Positions 33,801 to 48,100 of a DNA stretch of 64,000 bases are shown in pieces. The stretch is from positions 3,252,533 to 3,316,532 of the forward strand of contig NC_133216.1 in the NCBI RefSeq assembly GCF_040436345.1, in the 5' to 3' direction. Positions within the stretch are counted from its first letter, which is position 1. Every line of letters starts with the position of its first letter. Origin of the DNA: Pagrus major (Eukaryota; Chordata; Actinopteri; Spariformes; Sparidae). The translations under genes were made by a program, and so were the position numbers. The notes under the pieces are model-generated. The model did no database searches, was not told the origin of the DNA, and was given only the letters and a program-made list of their open reading frames with translations.

Positions 33801-35424
33801 CGAGCACAGATGAGACCCGACCGCCTCCGGGACCGGCCTCAGCTGGGGTTCGATCCGGTCACTGCTACTCTCGCAGAATTACTTAGCTAGGTAGACACTC
33901 TTGCGAATAGTAAAGCGTCTCCCTCGGCTCGGCACAGGTTGACCCGGTTAACCACCAGCGACGAGATCCAACCTCACGACCCAACACGTCACTTCCGCAT
34001 CTGCGCACTGGGACTCAAATAGCGCAGCAGCAGCGAGATGAGTTTCCGGTGAAGATGAAAATAAAAGACTCTTAATTTTTCATTTCCAGCTTCTCTAGAG
34101 ACAAATAACATTTATTATGATCCTCAGAAATAAGAAATACAATAATGAAATCACTCCAATTCTTTTTTGGGTTTAATTTTATTTAGTATGAGTTTATTTA
34201 TTTATTTATTCTGTCCTTTGTGTTTTTTTTTTGTTTTGTTTAATACAACATTTACATTTACACTGTAATTCAATTGTCAATCTTGTATAATAGTAAGATG
34301 TTTATATTTGTCTTCTCTTAAACTCAGATTGTGAATGACATTTTCAATAAAAGAATTAATAACACAAATTAGATGAAATTCAATTTAAATATTTTTCCTG
34401 TAGCCACAGCTAGAAACAACAACACCACATTCTCCAATGAGAATAAACCAGATATTCATATTAATCATCTGTATGAATCTACCATTTATTATTAAATAGT
34501 ATGAATCAATGCACCATGTAATGGATCTCCACAAAAAAGTATTTTCACTGCAATCAGTAATCAGGAGGTGTAACGCATAACACTCAACTAAAAATAAGGG
34601 TCAGTGCACACATTATAGTGTACTGTCACTTACAGTAAATACTTCTAATGCACGGTGTGATCAAGCTGAGACAGTCTGTGATCTCTGAAGGGCAGTAAAC
34701 AGCTTCAGGGCTTCAGTTGTCTGATAACAAAATGTACATTAATACAGATAATCAGTATCACTCCTGCATTTTCTCCATTGATGAATGTGGACTTGTTTGT
34801 AAATGTGATGACCACGATCTAATTTAAAATGATCGTTTCATGATTATTTCTAATTCATTTGTGACTGTTTAAGTTTAAAAGTACCCAGTAAACATGTATG
34901 AATTTTCCCTAAAAGTTCTTTCTTGGTTATATTTTTTTGCAGTGTTCTGTGTAACACAGAGTTCCCGTGAGGTTTAATGTTTCTCATAGTGGCTCAGCTC
35001 TGTACGTCTAGATAATATTTTACATGAAAAACTGTGCAAATCTGAACATGCTCACTATTCAGAACTGATTGAAATAATTGTTCATCACGTGTTAAATGAG
35101 ACATTCCTACAACAACTTACATTGAAGTCTTGTGCAAATTTGAATTATATTGTTCTAGATGGTTTTGGAAATTATTTTGCTGTAACGCATCGATGAAACA
35201 CAGAGATATCTACAAATAGAGGACCTGCTCCCTCTATAAAACACAACAATTCTTAGTTTCAGGTGATTATACACCAATGAAAACATAATCATTAATATTA
35301 TTATCCTACACGCCGGACTTTCAAGATTTCTTGCTGAAAGTCAGAAGAATGATGTCCTGATCTTTGTTTTTACTTTGGATCCTTCTCAAACTCCTGCTCG
35401 TCCAATGTGCTATTTATTGTACTT

Positions 35425-35590
35425 TTCCCTTTTTTTTGGCCTTCATGGCTTTATTGACAGGACAGCTCACAGAGGTGAAACGGGATGAGAGGGGAGCGAC
35501 ATGCAGCAAAGGGCCACAGGTTAGACTCAAACCCTGGGCTGCTGCAGCGAGGACAGGGCCTCTGTGAATGGGACGTGCGCTGAGCTACTG
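35425..35590 (-). repeat. tRNA-derived SINE-like fragment
   Basis: On the minus strand a B-box-like GGTTTGAGTCTAACC lies within a segment that ends GCATGTCGCTCCCCT. The family is shared with 53945-54100 (ATTGACAG, CAGAGGTGAA, GACATGCA/CACATGCA, CAAACCTG). This layout is common among fish SINEs. Confidence 0.55.
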
Positions 35591-36094
35591 TACTTCTTCA
35601 AAAAGTTGCCTCTTAGACTGCAGAGTTATTATTTACCTGCAAAATGCCTCAATGGTCTGTTGTCTCATACTCCGTCCATGTTGGGTTTGACCGCTGTTTG
35701 CTCATTCAGAGATGAAATAAAGACTCAGACACGTTTCTCCTTGAAAATAAATAAACTATATTCCAATAAGGTCAACTTCACTTGATCAAAGACCTTCATT
35801 TTCTTTCGGTAACACATTACACCTCATGCCGTTTTCTCAAAAACAAATTGCCATTTTTTTTTTCTAAGAATTTTTTTTCTGCATTTCATAAAAAAACTTA
35901 AATATCATCTTCAGTTAATAATTTATTACAGTATTGAATAAATGTATATGTCTATCACAAGATATTGTAGTAACTCAGTCATTATTTCCCTACAAAGGTT
36001 CAGGCAGAGAGAGACATTTTCATCATCACAGGAACAAAACTTCACAGAGAGACACACTGAAGAGCAAGACCTGGGAGGCAGCTAATGGGAGGAG

Positions 36095-36172
36095 GAGAAA
36101 GAAGAAGAAGAAGAGCTAGAAGAGCAAGAAGAAGAAGAGCAAGAAGAAGAAGAAGAAGTAGTAGGAGAAGAA
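36095..36172 (+). repeat. (GAA)n-like purine tract
   Basis: Imperfect AGAAGA repeat. Reading frames through it encode only poly-Arg/Glu or poly-Ser runs and are not genes. Confidence 0.85.
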
Positions 36173-36330
36173 GAACACTTACACAGACACAGAAATATCA
36201 TACACCAACAAACAAAAGGGTGAGCTGGGATGTAGCTCATTGCAGACATGACACAACAGAGCACGCTCTCTTTTCACAGCTTCTGAAGGTAACTTAACAA
36301 ATAAGCAGTACACACTGAATCCATGAATGC

Positions 36331-36359
36331 TGTGTGTGTGTGTGTGTGTGTGTGTGTGT
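36331..36359 (+). repeat. (GT)n microsatellite
   Basis: Pure GT dinucleotide run of about 29 bp. Confidence 0.9.
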
Positions 36360-37892
36360 CTTCAGTTTATCAGTATGGAGTCGTGGTTGTGTCTGTGTGA
36401 GCCGCTTGCTTATTTTATTTCACAGAGAGCCTCTGATGTTTGGGATTTCGAACTGTGGGGAGTCGACCTGATAAAATATGGCGTCCATCACAGTAGACCA
36501 TGCTGCTAACACATGTACACGGGGATTCATCATGCATCTGCAGAGGAACACGGAGGGGAAGCAAACACAGACACACACGGGGGGAGGGAGGGAGGGAGGG
36601 AGGGGCGGGTGAGGAGGAGAGGCTGGATGGGGGGAGGCATCACATCTAGCTACAGAACAGCAAAGGCCGAAGCCAGACAGTTAGTACAGAAGTTCATGGA
36701 AACATGGAACATTGTCCGGACATTGTAGACAGTTCTGTTTGCGGGCGTTGAGCCACATCTGCTGGGACGACGCTGGGCGTGCTGGGTACATAATCCGAGC
36801 TGATCCATCCTGTACCCGCTGGTGCTGATCATTTTTTACCCAGTCAGAGATTACACAAGAGTTCAGTAGACCTGTGTGTGTGTGTGTTTTGTGTGTGTGT
36901 GATGTGTAATCTTGGTCCCACCTGGTGTGTAGTGAGTCGACTTAACAGTTAAACTCCTGTTATAACCTCACACGCCACCGACCTGCCTCACAGCCACCAT
37001 TAATATCTACATATTAGCTCAAGACGACCCGAGACTGACAATTATACTGGCAATGTTCCTCACTGTTTCGTCATGTAAACATGCTACTTACACTCAAAAA
37101 CTCCTCCTTCAAGAGAAACCGAATGAAGAAATGTACGTTGGCAGAGGGTTACAACAAACACTGGAGCAGAAAAAAGGTGTGAGCCGACCTCTCGTCGAAG
37201 CTTCTAAAGAAATCAGATGTGTTTTGCTTCTTTTCTGTTCTGTATTGCACATTGAAACCACACTCCTTGAACTAAACTCCTCGCTGCTCGCCTCAAGGAC
37301 CTGCGGCACAGCTTATCCATAGATAAATAATCCTCTTGTAAATAAATAAATATCTAAATAAATCATCTTATGAGAAGAAATATACATAAGTAACACAGAC
37401 AACGAACGAGTCAGCAGACGACGTGCTTCAGTAAATCAGATGGTGGTTATGTTGGGTTATGATACACTACGCTGTTCGAGCAGTTTTCGAAGGGGAGCGT
37501 CCTCACTGTGGAAAATATATCAAAATCTAATCCGCTAAATTTAATCTACAACTACCAACTCTACTGATACTGTTCTAAACATCGTTTAGAAGTACAAAAA
37601 AATCTACCTCGGCTATATCTGCAAGGAAAAGATACAAAATCGCTTTTAGAAAGTTTACAAAGTATAGTTAGAGACGGGTTAACTAATCCAATCTATCTGA
37701 TATCACCGTGTTGATAACAAATTCCACTTGTATAGCACTTATCAGAGTACAATGTCCTCACAGATATATATATATATATTTAATGTGACTGATATTAGGC
37801 AGTGAATATAATTAACGTTGACTGTGATCATAAACTTTTTATCATGTAGAAAAGGATGCTGGACTCTTGATGCTTCTAAGCTCGGCTAAATG

Positions 37893-38968
37893 TTAAGAGG
37901 ACAGTTCACCCCACAAATCAAAAACACATATTCTTCCTCTCACCTGTAGTGTTATTTATTGAGTTTTGGAGATATCAGCTGTAGATTATCTGTCTTCTCT
38001 ACTGAATAATGGAACTAGATGAAACTCGGCTTGTGGCCATAATCCCAAAAACTGAACAATCATGACGCGGTACGATAATCCACAGACCTTGTTGTGAGCA
38101 TGTAGGAGCCATTAAACGTATCACGGTGCAGAAGGAAATGTTCATCCACTCACGGTTCGAGAGGCTGGAGACATTAATGAGCTGTGACGTTGGCTCGCTC
38201 AGTGGTGATGGATGTGATACGGCTGTTGGGTGTAGTTTGGTAGAAAGAAAGTAGTTCCTACTACGCCCGTCTCCATATTACTACACAAGTATCGTGGCCT
38301 AAAGAAGTCATGATAACAACATCGTTGTGGTAAAATTATAATGTTATCTGTCAAATTCATCCCTAATATTCAACTTATTGTGTGTTTGTCTCTTTTTTGG
38401 CAAATAAAGGAGAGTTTGTAACCACAACTGTACAAAATGAACAATTACACTTCATTAATTTTGATGTTTTATGGCGGGTGGCAACCAGTGTTAACGTGAA
38501 TTACTAATACCTACTATGACAAAGCGAAGACCGACATTACATATGTGTATTTTTAACATGATATCAATGTTTCATTTTTAGATATCATGGTTATCGTCAC
38601 TTTCGGTATATCGCAACACCCCTAGTTCCCACATGAAACTGGTCCCAACAAGGTCTGTGGATTAAAAAAGAAACTCAACATGCTTCATCCATTTCACGTG
38701 GAGTTGACATCCTGTCCCGCACATGGATTAAGGCAACAAATGTTTTTTTAAATGACTAAAACATGGTGTTGAAACGTAGTTATTTAATAAAGGTCTGTGG
38801 ATTATGTTGAGTAACTGGGCTGTGTTTTCTGGAAAGAGACGTTGATGTTGTAATGGAGTGAAGGCAGACAGCTCTACAGCTGATATCTCCAAAACAATCT
38901 AGATAAACAGCACTACAGCTAAGAGGGAAAATGGGTATTGTTGATTTGGCTGCGGACTGTCCCTTTAA
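37893..38968. mobile_element. TTAA-flanked element with long imperfect inverted arms (about 1.07 kb)
   Basis: TTAA at 37893-37896 and again at 38965-38968 bound the element. The left end AGGACAGTTCACCCC and the right end read in reverse (AGGGACAGTCCGCAGCC) are inverted copies. The arms continue inward for about 350 bp, sharing TTTTGGAGATATCAGCTGTAG and ATAATCCACAGACCTTGTTG, with the right arm partly duplicated. The interior (about 38285-38630) looks like a second repeat ending GGTATATCGCAACACCCCTA. The TTAA duplication fits Kolobok or piggyBac superfamilies. There is no transposase, so it is non-autonomous. Confidence 0.8.
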
Positions 38969-41462
38969 CTTTATCATCATACTACACTGTTGCACACTGC
39001 TCGCTACATTTGCTGTGACATTTCTTCATGCACTGATGTTTCAGCTTCACGACTTCCTCAATGCTGGAAGTCTTTAAACCTGAAACGTCTGTGTGTGAAC
39101 GTCACAGCCAGTCAGAGGTTGTCTGCTGCAGTTCGATGTTCTCACTGGTCTGCAGCTCTCTAGTTTTGGTTTAGTAGTTTCAGTAGCTTGTGAAAATTTT
39201 TACTTCATGTTCCAACTCTGCCATGCAATACTGAGCAGCACATACATGCCGTGATGGGCAGAGTTTTCTAAAGCGTTTTCCACTGAAAAAAGCCGATGCC
39301 ATGAAACTATGGTACTGTGATTTAACCCGATAATGACACTGCTGCTCCTCTACAGAGTTCCTGTCAGCTGTCTGCAAAGCCCAGCACTGTCGGCTGTCGG
39401 CCTGCAGACTGTAAACACAGCCTGGAGAACATAGACCTTAGTTATTTTAAACAATGTGCAGACTTTCCGTTAAAAAAATGGGAAGTCATTTTTTTAGCAT
39501 GTCTGGTGCTTATATTGTGCTCTAAGCACAGACGATCAGGCAGGAACAGATCACAACGATCGCTTCCCACAGGACAGAAACACGATGTGGTGTTTCCACC
39601 TGGATCCAGTGTTACATTAGAACTGCAGACAGCTCATAGTTTCCTCCTATTGCACACCACCAGTTCGTTTAACTACAGAATAAAGAAAAACACAGCACAG
39701 TGTGTTTTAGTTACATCAGATAAAGTGCAGCCTGCACAGTTTGTACAGCTGAAAGCATCAATACTAGAGTTTTACTTGAGACTTTGTTCGTAAGGCATTG
39801 TACGGGTGCTGTCTTGAAGCGTCGGTGTGGTTTAGACGAGCATCCTGCATCCTAATTGTGCAGATTAAGATCTTGTGTGTCCTAATCAAAATGCAGAAAG
39901 TTTTGTTAATTTTTCTAAATGATTTAAACAGAATTTTCTGTCTTTGAAAGTGAACTAACACTGTAAAAAGTCTTCTTCATCAGTCCATGCATGTTTGTCT
40001 GACCGTGCTGCTGCTGCCACTAACAGTAATGGATTAGTCTGTCAGGATACATGCCACAGTAATGGATTAGTCTTGTCACTACCCACAATGACACAGCTAT
40101 GACTGACTGTCGCTCAGTGTCTGCACTCAGATCTCAGTCCTTGTGTTTGGATTACACTCCACACAGCGGGTGAGTGTGAGCACACATTTGGTCCTTCTGA
40201 GGAGGAAAATGTCCTTTTTGTTCCTCCGCTGGATCAAACACGTCTCCTCCGTCCTGTCTGCTGTACGCAGGAAGATTTAACATCCAGAACCGGCTGAGTT
40301 CACTGAGCAGACGCACAAATGCAGGGATGTAATTTACAGGTGGATTTTCCCTTTAACATAGTTTATATGTGGTTTATGTGTAGATGTTTCTGGCTATACA
40401 TGCAGAAATAATCCCTAATGATATACAAAGCTCTGTCAGAGGGGATTTTGGGGAGATATGGCTCTTTAAAAACTTCTCTCCTCTTTTATTTTCACCTGCC
40501 GTTCGTTCATTTGTTCGGTCAGCTGAGACTTTAGTCATCACTTTTCTAATGTTTGGGAATCTGTTCTAGTCTTTGCCTGAATTTTAAAAACATTGAAGCT
40601 TTTCTGGCAGAAGAAGCATAAACAAACTGCAGTAATTTGGCTTTCTGTGGGGATCATTTTTTTGCACCCTCTCTGACTTTGTAGGCGTCCTCGTCTGCCT
40701 ACTGAAAACACTTCACTCTATGTACACTGGATTTGACTATTTACAGCGCGTGTGGAGAACCGCCTTCTATACAGTGTATTAGACAAGCTTCACCACCTGA
40801 TGAGAACCTCCTGGAGTAAACAAACTTAATGTAATTGTTATTGTAAACATTCCACTCTTTTTTTCACACAGGGCTCCACCTCGTTGTGAAGAAACATGAA
40901 GCTGTACCAGAGGAGAGGTGGCAGGGACAAACAAAGATGTTCCTTGGATCGATGTTGTCCAGCGTGCACAGGTTTCTGTTGCTTCTTCCTCTCTATCAGT
41001 GGATGTGATGTCACAGGACAGCTCCTCCAATCAAATCCCAACCCACCTGACTTTAAATCAACTCGAGTGGCGGACCCGACCCTCTTTTCAAAGATAACGA
41101 CTTCTCAATCACTTTTTGTCTCTCTCCATCTTCTCTCTGCTAACTCTGCTGAAATAAACCTTTTGTATTCACATCTCTCGCCCCTCACAAACACTTCCTC
41201 TTGCCCTTCATCATGTCTGTAACTGTGCGTGTCTGTTTATGGTCTGTTTCCACATGCGTACATATAAAGTGTGTGTGTGAACATGTATCTGAAGTATTTT
41301 TAACATCCCTGCATCGAAGACCAGGACACCTCCAGGCTGCAGCGGATGCTTGAAAAGATGAATCTTGTTTCATGTCAAACTGTGGGCCAAATGGACTTAG
41401 TGTCAAAGTAAATGTGTGTGTTGCTGTGCAGTATTCTTCCACAGCTTTCGTCATCTCCCGTT

Positions 41463-44400
41463 TTAAAAGCCGGGGATGTGGCAGTAGGCCTCCAGGCTGG
41501 AGAAGAGGATGTAGAGGAACCACAGACCCAGGAACAGCAGGGTGGTGAGGAGGCGGGAGACCCTAGGCCCGCCGAGCTCTCCGCCAATGGAGGGCCGGCG
41601 TCTGAACAGGAGCACGGCCATGGCGATGAAAGCAAAGATGGTGAAGAGTGTGACGGAGAAGGCCAGCGAGCCCGGGTCCACCTTGAACTCCTTTCCTTTA
41701 ACTCTCCAGTAGATGGCGGCCACCGACCACGCCACGCCGATCCCCAGGAACACGTTCACAGCGTTGCTACCGGTCACGTTACCAACGGACGCATCGGCAT
41801 GCTGGTCCTGCATGGCGGCTACTTTACTGGCAAAAGTGTCTGGGATGAGAGAAAGAGAGAGAGAGTAAATCATCATCATCACACAACCAGAGGAAGCCTC
41901 ACTGTCAGGGATGGATTCAGTCTTAAATCAGCTAAATTCAGGACTGCATGCCAAAAATCACTGACATGAGCAGGTGAAGCAAAGCACCTTGACCCGAGCT
42001 GTCCATTCAACCCGAGGCGTCCATTCAAAGTGACCCTGAATATTTATTTTCCAAAGTCAAGCATACGACTACAAAAGACACAAAATGACACAAGAGACGC
42101 AATGGTACAACACAGACGCATAAAAAGCGGACAAAAAATTAATATGAGGAGACACAATAGTACACAAAGAGACACAAAAGTACCACAAAGTGACACAAAA
42201 GTACTACAAAGAGACACAAAAGTACCACAGTGAGATGTAAAAGTACCACAAAGAGACAGATAATACTACAAAGAGACACAAAAGTACCACAAAGAGACAC
42301 AATAGTACTACAAAGAGACACCAAAGTTCCACAAAGAGACACAAAAGTACTACAAAGAGACACAAAAGTACCACAAAGAGACACAAAAGTTCCACAAAGA
42401 GACACAAAAGTTCCACAAAGAGACAAAAAAATACCACAGACACCAAAAAGGATTTACACTAAAAACACACTGGTGAAACTTTCCTCTGCACATTCTTTCA
42501 TACTTCAGGAGAGCGGTCGGATGCAGAGCAGACGTCACACTGACACTTTTGCAGGAACAAGTCTCGGGTCTGCAGGAACTCTGATGTGACCAGATGTTCT
42601 CCCCTGAGCTTAAACTGGCCCAACAAGAGATACTGTGGCAGGTTGAACAGCAGGTAGGCCCACTTCTGTTTGCTTACAGGGTATTTGAGGATTCCTCCTT
42701 CACACCCTCACATGTGTTGTTCACCAGAGAAACTTCTTCTCATGTTAATGTTCATTTAAATCTGACTGAATGGATTCTGAATATCTTGACAAACAGGTTC
42801 CAGTCTGCCAGCGTTGATGGTGTGAATCCTCTGGGTTTGTTCTTTCTGTGTGATTTATTCTCCTGAATGCTTAAATCAGATTAATAAAAGATTGGATTTG
42901 TGATTATCGGGATTATCAGGACAAAGACTTCACTCACCTGGAATAGAAGTTCCCAGAGCCACGAACACCACGGCGGTCACGGTGTCCCGCAGCCTCACGG
43001 TGCAGCCGAAGTGTGACGCCAGATCTCCGATGACGGCGGTGAGGAGGCCGATGACGCTGATGGAGACTAAGAAACAGGCCCAGCCGTTCCAGTACTCTGT
43101 GGGCGGGACGCAGGCGAACAGAACCTTCCAGAAGACGGTGACGAAATGCATGACGTAGTCGTAACAAGACGGAAGGCGCTCCTCGCGACCCTCCTCATCG
43201 TCATCGCCGTCACCTGAGGGGAGAGAAACAGGAGGAACATCAGACGACATCATGGAGACCGTAAGTTCAAGAGTTGCATTTAGAGGTGTCACGAGTTTGG
43301 TTTAACATCTTTGTCTCAGTGCTGACGGCCATGACACTGTTCCACCATGAAGTCTTGATTTTTAAAGATTAACAGATCATCATTGAAACATTTTTCTTCA
43401 TTCTTATCTTATCTTATCTTATCCTATCTTTATCCTCCAGGCCTTTAAAAAATACCGTGTGTGTCAATATGCTGTCGAAAAAGAAGAGAGAGCAGGAAAC
43501 CACAGCTGGTACCGGAGTGTCGATACTGCAGACAATAACACAGTTTCATATATTCAGAACTGACGTGTCAATATTCTGTGCAATGGCAATAAAGTTTGAA
43601 TCTATTATACTGAAGACACGAGACAGAGCTGTGTGTCGTCCTCCAGTCACCTGTCAGTATGAAGCACACACCTGTGCCTTATCCACAGACACTTTCCACA
43701 TCGTCTCTGCTGCTTTGTGCCTTTGTTTTCCAGCCTCCTCTACCAGAACCAGAACCAGAACCAGAACTCTAATCTGCAGTTCAATGTTTGTCCTTGTTGC
43801 CTCACACTCAAACACCTGCACAGCCGAGCCACAGTGGAGTCATTTCTGCCTGTAGTGAACTGGTTTGTCCACTAGATGGTGACGTTGAATAACAAATCTG
43901 AAACCCATCGTGGACATCACGCACTGGATCTTGGTGCATAATTGATAATCTCTAATTCTGTGACATAACGTGACTCACATGTTGTTTGTTTGAGCTACAT
44001 AAGCAGAGCTGAGTCAGTACGATGACATTCACTGAAAGACTGAAGTCCTTTACAACCACTTTATGAGCTTTATCGACTCAAAGGACAAATATACACCAAG
44101 TTACACGAGGCTCAGATGGTTTGTTGCCCTTCAGCGAGTCATAAGCTGTGGTTGTTATTTATTATTGGACTGCTGTACATTCAGGGGCGTGGGCTCGGCT
44201 TCAGAGGTGGAGGGATCACAATGTTTATACCTGAAACTTGATGATATAATGTCGTATGTTTTAGGTTAATATTGACTGAAATACAAAGCATGAGCAGTGT
44301 CTGTAAGTTTTCCTTGAACAACCTTTACCTTGTGTTTCCTCCAAAAAACCCTTCAGTAATTAACTGTAAACTTCTCAGAGAGGCGACAGACGCAGGAGAC

Positions 44401-45062
44401 CTTTCTGCTCCTCCACCTCTCAGAGTAAAGACACGTCTGGAGCTCAGACAGTTGATGTAAACTGGTATTAATTTATTTAACTCCATGTTCTCATCTTCAA
44501 AAACATTTTTTTTACCATTTTAATTAGGACAGCTGACGTTCAGTGTGAACCCAGAGACCGCAGAGACCTGGTTCAATACCGGTCCAGACAACTTAACAAC
44601 TTCCATATAAATTAGTGGAAGCTACAGTTTACACTGCACTAACAACAATCCTGCAAAGTATGTCACACTGTGAGGAGGGTTTCAGGCCTCGTTTCAGATC
44701 CAATCAGGCACTGTGGTGATTAGCGCCGGGTCGTGCTGCAGAATGGGACGACACAACTGGGAAGGAATCATCGTTAAGTCTGCCTGCAGAGCGCCTGGTT
44801 TCCAGCTCCCGGCTCGCGGTGTGGGAGCGACAAATCTTCCAGAGAGTCTTTTTCCATCCACAACAAGTTTGCAGAGTATTTTCCCCCCAACAACTCCAAC
44901 CAAAACTGTCTGGATGGATAAATAACTCTGCAGGTAAGAGGAAACATTTGGGGATTTTGTAATTTGGGGTGAACTGTCCCTTTATAAGTAATTTGTGAAA
45001 GTTAATTACACTTACAGCAGTTGTTGTGAGTGTCTCCTCGTGACAGCTGTTTGTTTACTCCA

Positions 45063-45121
<59 letters not shown>

Positions 45122-48100
45122 GAGCTCACCTGCACTGACAGTGACCGCCTCCACAAACTGTTCCCTCCAGGAGTGCGTGCCGATCACCAGCGCCAAGTTG
45201 GTCTTCTTAATGAGCTTGTCGACGGTGCTCTGCCAATCAGAAGCACACAGCACACTTCATTAGTAACCAATTAGAGCACAGAGGACAGGTAGACAGAGTC
45301 GCTCAGGTGGGACGGAGCTCGTTAGCCACCATCAGACTGGTTTCCTGTGGAGGAATCTGGAAAACTCACCAAAATCTGAAGTTAGAGATAAAATCTGTAA
45401 TATTTCTGCATTTAAATGTATAAAAACGACTCGACCTCTGTTGCCAGGTGTTTATAATTCTGTCACGTTTTGTCAGCACGATAGCGTCACAACGGTGAAA
45501 GATGCAGCCGTGAAGCTTTACAGGTGTGTAGCTGAGGTCAAAATGAAGGTGGAGGTCGAAGTCGGGTGTGGTCTGATGTCATAATGTCGTCAGCAATGGG
45601 TCAAAAAGTGAACATGGTGACGGATGTCTGGCTGGTGTTTAGGAATGTCGTCATGATATTCACGATACCCGGAAGGAAGTCCGCGAACAAGACAGCAGTT
45701 AAACATCTGGAGGGTCGAGGGTTACAATGATACCGTCTGTTATCACTGAGGGGACGAGGTCACACAGACTGCAGGTAGATAACAATATTTCACACCTACA
45801 CGCACCGATCACCTCTTTTGCTTGCAAACTCCTACAGAAATGATTTTAAACATTGTAATAAACACAGAACGGTAACTTCAGCGTGACGTCTCACCGGATC
45901 AAACTAAGTAAGGAACGAGTCACCTTCACAGAGGAGGCATTAAAAGTGTGTCAGCGTTCACAGCTTTCAGAAGATTTTCTCTCTGCACAACAATGTCAAC
46001 TCGCTGGGAACAAACAGACACCTGAATAAGAAATAATTTATAGTGTTGTTCTGGTGAGGCCAAGGGCGAGATATATCTTGTCTTATTTTCTCGTCTTTGT
46101 TTCGGTCGTTGTCACATTTAAAGTAGATTCATCATCTGCTTCGTGTTTACCTGGGACAGTTAATGATGACTTATACGGTATCGTTGTATTTCTAAGAGCA
46201 GAGACACCTTTTCTGTTTGCTGTGATGTTTGTTCAGCAGATATCAAGCAGAATACATAATACAGGCCTCAGAGACCGCCACGAGGCATATTTGCGATGGC
46301 TCCATTTCTGCGAATGTTCAGGAACTAAATGTGTCAGACTGTTTGTTATCACCACACTGTGAGCTATATTGTGATTATGGACATACAGGCAACAACACAA
46401 TAGATTTAATAATAGATAAAGCTCACAGTGTAAGTAACCCAACACACAAACAAAGAGGTTTTCTTCCCCTCCTGTTACACCTGCTCTCTGCAGCCGGCCT
46501 CATTTCCTGCTTTATTTGCAGAGGATTTGATTTCCCATCCGTCGAGAAGCCTGCGATCATTTTCAGTACGATAAAGCTCCGGTTGTGTTGGACTTGTGTT
46601 TAAGCTGCTTCAGTAGAGACAACAGGGTCTTTACATCAGTAATAAAAACATCTGCTTGTCTGCAGCTGCACTGAAGGACAAACTTCACACATCGTTGCTC
46701 TCCTGTTCATTTATTCGCTCACACAGAGCCTCACATTGATCTCCTGTGTACTAAATGCCAATCACACTTAATCACATTATATACCAAGACTTTGTCCTCA
46801 CTAACCACAAATCATATGAGACAGGAGCCATTATCTTCATGTCCAACAGAGTCAGCTGACTTTGTACTCAAACACAGGGCGAGAATATTGACTTTCAGTG
46901 GACTGTGTTCGGAGTGACGGGCTCTCGTTTGTCTGTTTTGTTGATGTTGTTTGTTTGGTTCTCATTTCTCCCCTCCTGTAATGAATTGATCCACGTGTCT
47001 GTTGGTTATTAACTGGCTGAAAGTGAGGCGATGTTTGATTTGTTGTCTTGAATTTTGAATTTAGGGAAAGTCTAAGAGAGCACAAGAAGGCTCTCACACA
47101 CCAAATTAATAATTTCACACATATTTAAACTGACAATAGACACTTTTTTTGCTTTAGCTTCTCAGTCTGGAGTAAATACTGACGTCACAGTGTAAAAATG
47201 ACTCTATGAACCTCACTTTCACTCTGCTTTTAGCCCACCGGGCTCCATTTCTCCCAGAAAACGAAGGACGAATCACAGCACAAAGGAAGCGTGTCTGCCG
47301 TTGTGCAACCCAAACACAAAGAGGCACTGGTTCCCCCGGTCCTTATCCTCAGGTACCGGTGGAACCACGGCTGCAGCTGCCATCGAGGACACTGAGGTCA
47401 TGTCCTCCGTCATTGCTCCTGGGTATTTGGGTGTTTTAGTAACCTGGAGGGAGTTTTGGACTCTACGATGGCTATTTTACAGGCTGAGTCCAGACGTAAT
47501 ACATTTAATTTAACCCAAAAAATAAACAAAGAATTGATAAGTGTTAATTTAACGGTTGAGAAAATTCTCTTATGTCGTATAATTAATTAAAATGAATTGA
47601 AAAACCCACAGGATTATTTGAAAATGCATTGTCACAATGCTGGAAATAGTTTTTATTCTTAGCTCGCAAAAATTAAATGTTTGTAAAAGAGATTGTTGGG
47701 AAATAAAAGGTACAGAAAATACTGGAAACTGGAAGGTTACAGGAATAAATACACTGTTTTTAAAAATCCAATTAATAAAAGAATTAAGACTTTTTGTCTG
47801 TAAGATGGAAACTCTACACCGCAGAAGAAGAAAAACCTGCTGATGGAGGAGGAAAAGAAGGTGAATAGAAACCGAAGGTAAACAAGAGTGAACGGACGGC
47901 GTTCACTCGATGGAGAGCGCTCAGGTGTTGATATGTGTCTCCTCGCACCACTGGGACTTTCTACGAGCTCAGTAAGAAACAAAACCTGCCGACTTATTAA
48001 TACAACCGAATGTTTAACTCGGGTGGATCAGGGATTCAAGTCAAACGGGGATTGTGAAGGTTGTCTTTGCGACATCGGCACCCAAAGTGACACCACCGGG

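Larger units (their letters stand above)
34060..41462. other. Gene-free interval between srsf7 and slc8a2
   Basis: No coding exon with support is seen. The right part may include slc8a2 3' UTR (minus strand), whose end I cannot place. Recognisable contents are listed separately: a SINE-like piece, purine and GT repeats, and a TTAA-flanked element. Confidence 0.55.

Noticed and set aside
42150-42430. CRISPR-like regular repeat spacing
   Set aside because: The unit is a contiguous 21-bp tandem repeat without unique spacers, inside a fish intron; it is a minisatellite.
42139-42589. Long open frames with repeated RDTKVPQ or SLCGTFV peptides
   Set aside because: They are translations of the 21-bp intronic minisatellite and have no start context, splice support or family similarity.
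44520-44600. Possible tRNA B box (GACCTGGTTCAATACCGG)
   Set aside because: No A box or cloverleaf partner at the required distance; probably chance or SINE debris.
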